A stretch of 64,000 nt of DNA. Origin: Acholoe squamosa (Eukaryota > Annelida > Polychaeta > Phyllodocida > Polynoidae). The stretch's first letter is position 1. Every line of letters begins with the position of its first letter. The stretch spans positions 21,240,854 to 21,304,853 of the forward strand of contig OX439036.1 of assembly GCA_949317995.1 (NCBI GenBank). Direction: 5' to 3'. The notes beneath the pieces are model-generated. The model had not been told where the DNA came from. It did no database searches and worked only from the letters and a program-made list of their open reading frames with translations. Shown piece by piece: positions 57,157 through 64,000 of the stretch. Both the position numbers and the translations under genes were made by a program.

Positions 57157-59766
57157 ACACTTCCAGAGCTTTCCAGTTGACAGAGGTAAGAAGGGAGTAT
57201 TAAGTGATGATTCAAAATACCTGCCTGCGACCACCTTGCCACACATAGACAGCTATGATGGACACCTTTGGAATTACTGATTTCCTTCCTCAAAATAAAT
57301 GATCAAACAGGTAGCGTCTGGCACCCTGGAAAGAAGCAACTGATAATGCAATCTAGGTACTGTTAGTCCAGCTCAGCTTGAGCCCTTCTATGAAGAACCT
57401 CAAGCTGAGCCAGAGTAATGCTGCAGAGAGGGTGCTGCCAAGCCATACATATATTTGTATACAAAGAAAGCTTCATCCAAAGAGTTGATCTAACAGAATG
57501 ATATTTACCTTTATAGATTTCCCAATCAACAATAGGAAAGAGATTATCTATAGGAAGACCAATTCCATCTCAGAATTGTACATAAATCACTTTGTCCACT
57601 TAGAGGGGACATCCCTAGATGGAGAGTGATAAGTTATTTTTTGTCCTCCATTATCGCTCAGTGAGGTGTTGATGATTTATTCTGCAGTTGTCACTTGTTC
57701 ATCCACATCAGTAGAATTGGCTGTCTGCTGGTACCGGCGGAAGACGCAGTATTTCAATTAATAGCCTACATGCCGGTAACAGCTGCATTTGAAGCAGTCC
57801 AGCAAATGGTTTCCTACCATTTCCGGTGCATTTTGAGATGAATTCTCTGTTAGTTATATGTAAAGCCCCATAAGCACCTTATATCATTGGCATGAACCCA
57901 GGGAGCGTCTTACACACCAGCCTCGATTATCCAGGCCCTACTTCTGCTCATACCTGGCTCTATTTATGCGCCTGGACCGACTTTTACTTGTGAGTAGTGA
58001 CCCAGTTAAAATGGGCAATCTAGGGCGCCCATTCCGATATTAGAGATCCTATTGGTCAGGTGGCATTGAATATTCATAATACTTCAGCTGATACTGACAT
58101 TTGGGCTCATTGAACAGTCAACCAACTGAAACTAGTGATCTTGTATGAGGAAAGGGCAAACTCCAGATGAAAGAGTAGGGTAATTAGCAGTTACAACATG
58201 GACTGAAGCTCAATGGGCGGCCAAGGCGGTATATTCCAATACCGTCTGGGGGTCAGAGGCTGCTTATACATGGGTGTGACTGTGCCTAAGTTGTCATCCC
58301 CTGGGGACTAGGCCGGTGACCAAAGAACTTCAATTGCACCAGGTCCTCTTTTACAAATCCCAAAACCATTGATGAGGCCTAGGCTATACTGACAGACAAT
58401 GTGATGACTGAAGCAGGTTCCCCAAAGGGTCTCGGGCTAATGTCACACACTCTCAGCCGCAATTGTAAATAGGCTATAAATACCCCTGTAGGTAGGCCTA
58501 CGCAGTACAACCACCTGTACCTACACCAGAATACCCTTCTAGTATGTAGCTTCATACCTACAACAACTACACTTGTATTTACGTGATGGGGCGGACAGTG
58601 CAGCACACAAAGTGGACGTATGTTGTCCAAGCCCCCCTGGGTAGGTTATACACAAAGAAACAGGTTTGGTAGGGTCTTCTCATAGCAACATAAAATAAAA
58701 GACTTTAAATACATCAATTCTAACTTGTTATCCCACGTGTTTACACATGGGGTTGGAGTGTTGGTCCCCTGACCAACCCATGAAGTGGCCAAGGCAGTGG
58801 GGTGGTCAACCTTCCAACCCCATGTGTTAAGACGGTTCTATCATTGTCTCACACTATCTGAATATAACAACCCTACACACGTTCTTGAATTCCCCATTCA
58901 ATGGGTATATCAAGTAGTTGAATTAAAGTATCTGCTGGGGGAGTGAGGGAATGATGTCATCAAACTGAGTTGGTCCTCTGACCAACACCATGAACGTTGG
59001 TCCACTGTTTCTCATGGGATCTGCACTGCCAACTATGATAGAACCTGGAACAGACCCTTCATGATCGATGACTTCAGGCAGATGACCTTCTGGAGAGTGA
59101 CCCTTAAGTTGTCAACATAGGCATTGCAGTTGTAAACGTGAACAGTCGGAACCAGGAACCAAGGTAAATTTGACAGGTTTTACCTTGTCTATTTTATACT
59201 TCTCAATTTTGAACACCCCAATTTGTATGGCCAGCTATTAAGGTCCCCTTTCACAGATCATGCCACATTCATCGTTTACTGTGAGTAGTGTATGAACGTG
59301 GCCAAATGTCTCAGGAGAGCATTTCCAAATACTCTATATTCTCGTCTGTTTGTGTAATTAATAGAGTAGAGCAAGATGGCCCTATGTAACAGGCAAGTAT
59401 ATTGGGTAGGGTGCTGGTGGGCTCACACCATTAGTTAAGTTTAGGTGGTATAATGCAAGTGGCCCTATGTAAAAGGGATGTCTGCTACCTGAGAGTCTGG
59501 TGGGCAGATGCCTTTGCTTTAGTGTAAGTAGTTCATGAAAATGGCCCTGTGTAGCAGGATAGTACTACAATGGGTAGGCGCCTGAATATAGACGGGCCAC
59601 TGGTTTAGTGGAGGCCTAAGGAGTACATGGAAATGGCCCTATGTTACAGGGAATTGTGTTTGGTGAGGGTCTGATGGGCTCTTGGTTTAGTGTGGGTAGT
59701 AGAGGAAGATTGACCTATGTAACTAAGTACCTAATGGGCCCATACCATTGTTTAGTATATGTAGCA
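57157..59766. other. No gene recognised; one hairpin element
   Basis: Perfect 15-bp arms ACACATGGGGTTGGA (58743-58757) and TCCAACCCCATGTGT (58813-58827) form a foldback, with TTGGTCCCCTGACCAA inside. A loose repetition of ATGGCCCTATGTAAC occurs through 59380-60110. Confidence 0.45.
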
Positions 59767-59905
59767 CCGTAATACCTCGTTTATTAGAATCAGTTTAACT
59801 GAGGACTGGTATTGGTGGCTCCTTATAGAAATCCACCCTAAGGTGCGGCTTATAGCATTCCCTTTAACTCAGGCTGTAACGTATATATTATGCAAGGTAT
59901 TATGG
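59767..59905. mobile_element. Pogo/Tigger-like MITE, second copy
   Basis: CCGTAATACCTCGTTTATTA on the left and the complement of CCATAATACCTTGCATAATA on the right. GCGGCTTATAGCATTCCCT is shared with the copy at 6513-6682 (TTTATAGCATTCCCT). Confidence 0.7.
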
Positions 59906-61239
59906 TATACCCAAATGGCTCTACATAGCCTAACCAGACACGTGTAATAACTGGTAATATTATGATGGCCTGGTGGGTTCATACCAACGCCTGAGTGTTA
60001 GAACATGTAGTATCTAAAATGATGGTATGTAACAGGGGGGCTGAGGGTCTACCAAACTATTCTGAATATTGTTTTAGGATACGCAGTGCACAAAAATGGC
60101 CGTATGTATCATAGGCGCTATAACAGTATTGTGGAGAGGTAGTAGATGAAAGTAAACCTATCATTGCCAATGAACAACATCATTAAATTCTGAGCCGAAA
60201 TAGCTAATGTGAGCCCTGCCTCAAGAGCCGAAGTATCAGGCAAATCACAAGACATTAAAATTTTTTTTTGACAGCTTTTATAAGAGAGAAAAAAAAGATT
60301 TCCTATTGGTCTCACATAAAACCCGGCACAGGGTGTCAGTTGCGCAAATCGCTCAGATATTGCCAATCCTTTTAGGAGCCCCTCATAAAGGACTGACCTA
60401 AGGGTATAATGAAAGGTATGAAGAGCTCTACAAACAAGGTGGTGTTTTATATCTACAGCCTGCTGCCTTAATTAGACTAGGCACTATCCTTATCTCTCTT
60501 ATCAGGTTCTGCTTGCCAGGACTCATATAATGGTATCCTATAGATAAGGGGACACCCTCAGTATTATAAGGGAATTATGAAGAAATTCATAAAAGAATCA
60601 CCATCTTTTATGCTGGCGGGTTTATTTAACCGTAGATTTACTCTTTCTGAAGTGGTACATCTCAATATCTTTCCATTTTAAAGTAGTTAGTTTTGTGTGG
60701 ATAGGTTTACATGTATTTATCCTCGTTTTAGGAGGAGAGCAGCTAGCAATAGGGAGGTTTAGCGAGCATTACGTGGGTAATCTAACGCAGACGTGCAGAA
60801 CACGTAGTGGTTGCTAAACCTCCCTATTGATGATTCTATAGCTTTGCAATGCGTTGGCCTATAAGACTGCTACCATCTACACATAATTATATAGGCCCTA
60901 GTATGAACGCTGAGTGGGCCCACTATTAAAGATCTCGTCAGTAGTAGTTGCTAAATAGATGGATGGCAGCTTTCTCCACTGTACACAAGTCCCTGATGCT
61001 TCACCCCCACCCATCCCCTGACAACTGTGTCTATATAGATAACATGAAGCCATATATCTCAGTAATTGAACTGTCGACGTGTTGATGTTAGATGGCTTAT
61101 GGAAAAGGCAGTACAGGTAACACGAAGGCCTATGGGTCGTACCCTTTCTTTTGATATTGTTCTTTGGTGAGAGATAGGCCTATATGGGGAATATTGACGC
61201 TAGTTACTTATTATAGCCTCGAGTGAGATACACCCTCAG
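59906..61239. other. No gene recognised; one hairpin element
   Basis: At 60746-60829, arms AATAGGGAGGTTTAGC and GCTAAACCTCCCTATT are perfect complements around about 50 bases, a short MITE. Confidence 0.5.
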
Positions 61240-61385
61240 CCCTGATTGTAAATGGGCAGTATGAGGCACGCTACTGTAGAGTCATTAGATTTGTACTAAC
61301 AGCAGCTCCTACTGCTTTCCAAAAATAAAAGCAATGTACTGTAAATAGCTTGGTGCAGGCTGACAGTGTAGTGTAGGAAAATACC
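61240..61385. repeat. Dispersed repeat, copy 2
   Basis: GATTGTAAATGGGCAGTA, AGATTTGTACTAACAGCAGC and ATGTACTGTAAATAGC match the order at 31045-31210. Confidence 0.65.
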
Positions 61386-63011
61386 GCAGTCATGCCTCCA
61401 GTGAGAAATATTGAGCAATTTGCTTTCGATAAGCAAACAATGAAAGAGCAATAGAAGCTCTGTATTTTTATATGGAGTCGGTATTCAAGGCTAAGATCAA
61501 CCTCTAAGATATGTGGCGTCTACAATAGGATAATTATAGAATGTTAAGAAGTAGGTAAGTGGGATAGAATTTGCTTTAACGTTCTCTCATGCTATGCCTG
61601 CAAGGTTCTTACAATATATCATTCACATATTCCACATGTTGATTGTTGTATTTAATACCATATAAATGACCATCCTGAACCTGGTAACCATAATGAAGAC
61701 ATTTCCCTAGTCATAAAGTATTTCATTGATATTATCAGCATTCAGACTCCAAACCAGTATTATGAATTCCAAAATAAGATATGCACATCATAATTTAGCA
61801 TATTGTGAGTATATTGCCTTTGAAAGGGGGAAGAGGGGATTCCGAAAGAAGAAACTCCTTCCCGGCTCTGGAAAAAGAAAAGGCAGGCATGCAGCACCCC
61901 CTCCCCCACGCATGACCCTCCATGACTAGGAATGACTACTAGTATTGCTCGTGCGGCTAACTACGTATAGAGCGTTGCTATTTCAAGGCTATTGATTTTG
62001 AGGACGAAAATGCTCGACTGACTCTGTTATTATGTTGAACGACACAAAGGGACACGAAATATGTGCTCTGTGATCTAAAAGAGATGGAATCTGTATACGT
62101 GGCCTAGATTTTATGTGGTACAGTTATCAGTGAAAGAAAGGAGCTATGTTCTTCGTTTTTACCATTACTTAAACCTTATATATATGTAGCCTTAGGCCTA
62201 CATATTTGTAACGATAGTTATGTCCTGCATGTCCTATAATACCCTACACATGAGAATAAACCACCAAGTACTTTTGCCTTATAGACATAGCAAAAATTGT
62301 GATGTACCTTATATGCAATGATTTATCTATAGAACATTAATAAATTGACCAAAATCTCACTCCAGGTGCGCCTTATAGAATGGACCTATGTGGCGGTTGA
62401 GCATAACTATAAGCAAGGTGGGCCGTATACACTGGACATTACGGTAATAAGCATTAAGGCTTTCCGAATTCCTATATGTAGTAACAGAGACATGAGGATA
62501 CATGGTAGTTTAAAGGCCTAACTATGAACAGAAAAAAAGCATATCTTTGAGAGAAACATAGGATGAGAGATCTACAGTAATTAAGATTGTGCAAATCCGC
62601 TATATATATACCGCTTTTCCATCAGTGGTTGTATAAACCCATAGACATTCAAATACAAATTCATGAAAACGGAAATTGTCTCACCTTTGACCTGAGGACG
62701 CCTTTAGACTTCCACAAATCCTGTCATTGATCAAGGTGCCAATGTTGGAAGCCACGCTGTTTTATCGTCTGCTTTTCCAGAAAGCGTCCTGCAGACGACA
62801 TTTGTGCATTATCTTGGTAACTAAAGACAACCTAAATCTCCTTTATAATAGACACCTTTAAGACTACATTCCTGCAGGAGTATGCCCACGCCTGTCCTCC
62901 ATTGTATCACACTGTGATTCAGTAAGCTTTGGTCTCTTAATGCCTTCCCCTCAAGGAGTTCGCTCTAAATGAACTCTGAGTGAAAGCGTTGGCACCCTTG
63001 CCCTTTACAAA
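61386..63011. other. No gene recognised; one end of a direct repeat
   Basis: CAGACTCCAAACCAGT with flanking text at about 61733-61771 recurs at 63440-63478 in the same orientation. The right boundary of a possible decayed pogo-like MITE (ACATTACGGTAAT) lies near 62437-62449. Confidence 0.4.
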
Positions 63012-63398
63012 ATGTCACTTGCTCAGTCTTGGCTAATCCTCAGCCTTTACCAGCCATATTCCCTCCTGTCAGTCCCCCTAAGTGACTGGTATACTGTTAC
63101 TCCCAATGGGCCCAAATTAACTCTTAAATTGACGTTCAGTAACGTGGCACTCAGCCACTCCAGCTCAGCGTTTGGGGTTCATTGTCTGAAGAGGGACACA
63201 ATTGTTGACTACTTGCGTTTCTTTAGTATACCTGTAGAGAGCATGGTTAAATTAGGACAGGTGCCTGTAGGAATAGGTAGTATAGTAAATGAGCAGGGAT
63301 ATATACTCCTAGAATGTGTACTAAATGAGCAGGCTAAGCAGGCATCCACGCCCTTCCCTCTGGTAATCAAAACTGAGGAGGGTGTGGGAGAGACCTGA
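63012..63398 (+). other. 128-codon open frame, doubtful
   Basis: The longest frame in the right 10 kb. It has balanced composition, with stretches such as RFFSIPVESMVKLGQVPVG and NEQGYILLECVLNEQAK, but I recognise no domain. It starts MSLAQSWLIL and ends with TGA. It might be a transposon remnant or chance. No promoter or splice sites were convincing. Confidence 0.2.
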
Positions 63399-64000
63399 GA
63401 ACAGGTTAGCTTTCAATGACGCGTATAAGTCTGATCCTATTATCAGCGCTCAGACTCCAAACCAGTGCTATAAATTCCCAGTTTAAACATAAAGAGTGTA
63501 CTAGAGTACTACAGGTGCGTTACTGTTAGTATTGGTCTTATAAGATACATCTTTTGTTGGGCTCAGCACGTGTACCTTCCACAGATCCTTGCCTCCAGTG
63601 AATTCTCATTCAAATTCGAGTATTCATGCACAAAGACTAGTCTCCCACGGGATCGGTCAATTTCCTCTGTGCAAAGTGTCGAATTTGTCTCCTAGATCCC
63701 TATCCTATTTATAGGGAAGGCGGGAGGGGATCAAGTAATCCAAGAGATGTACTTAAACATGTCATGCTCTGTGATGTGCAATTCAAAGGTTTAGAATTCC
63801 AGCTATAAGAGAAGCAGGCCACTCCTCATCGATAAAAATGCCGTCTGCTTACTTAAATGCCTCTCCATGGACACCCAGTTGGTCCAACACTGCAGGTCCA
63901 GCCCCGTCACACTACCAACTGGATGGTTGACAGTCCATGCACACAGTCATGTGTAAGTACCATTGATCTCCAGTACTGTACAACCTTGACATGCTATAGG
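63399..64000. other. No gene recognised
   Basis: It contains the second copy of the 39-bp direct repeat (63440-63478). Nothing else stands out. Confidence 0.4.

Overview
The window is nuclear DNA of an animal, most likely a marine invertebrate. The signs are a two-exon spliced gene, a eukaryotic tRNA-Val(TAC), non-LTR retrotransposons, a Polinton/Maverick fossil, many small inverted-repeat elements (MITEs) and long (TA)n, (CA)n and (GTAG)n tracts. The species cannot be named from the sequence. A KCNE-like gene would fit a chordate or another deuterostome, but that is inference. Almost all of the coding-looking sequence belongs to mobile elements; host genes are sparse. | Layout. 1-4454: no host gene recognised, one MITE end, and a mosaic in which a 387-bp copy of Polinton-internal DNA sits between 187-bp direct repeats. 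4455-15827: a decayed Polinton with long terminal inverted repeats. On the + strand it keeps fossils of the packaging ATPase, penton-like minor capsid protein, a pVI/pX-like protein, the double-jelly-roll major capsid protein and an adenain-type protease. A truncated LINE and two MITEs have landed inside it. 15828-17770: degenerate tandem repeat and a (TA)n tract. 17775-23600, minus strand: a decayed LINE with coiled coil, RRM-like and NADAR domains in ORF1, and endonuclease plus reverse transcriptase in ORF2, split by a MITE. 24582-27888: several MITEs and a foldback. 29555-31011, minus strand: a KCNE-like potassium-channel beta-subunit gene whose exon 2 is too short to stand out as an ORF. 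35035-35106: tRNA-Val(TAC), with a decayed second copy at 36940. 40078-41573: an inverted-repeat transposon filled with minisatellite. 46570-52120, + strand: a young-looking LINE of the CR1/L2 group, with a NADAR ORF, an overlapping SGNH-hydrolase-like ORF and an unbroken 963-residue endonuclease/reverse transcriptase. 52121-64000: no recognised gene, several MITEs. | The most interesting signal is that two distinct LINEs in opposite orientation both encode a NADAR (YbiA/DUF1768) domain. Studied NADAR enzymes act on ADP-ribose compounds, including ADP-ribosylated guanine in DNA, so a retrotransposon-borne copy could protect or repair element nucleic acid against host ADP-ribosylation. The domain calls rest on motifs seen in the sequence; the role is a hypothesis. 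A second point is that the Polinton terminal repeats carry repeated CCAAT boxes and, at their inner ends, a forkhead-like site, a GC box and an octamer, an arrangement reminiscent of adenovirus terminal repeats.
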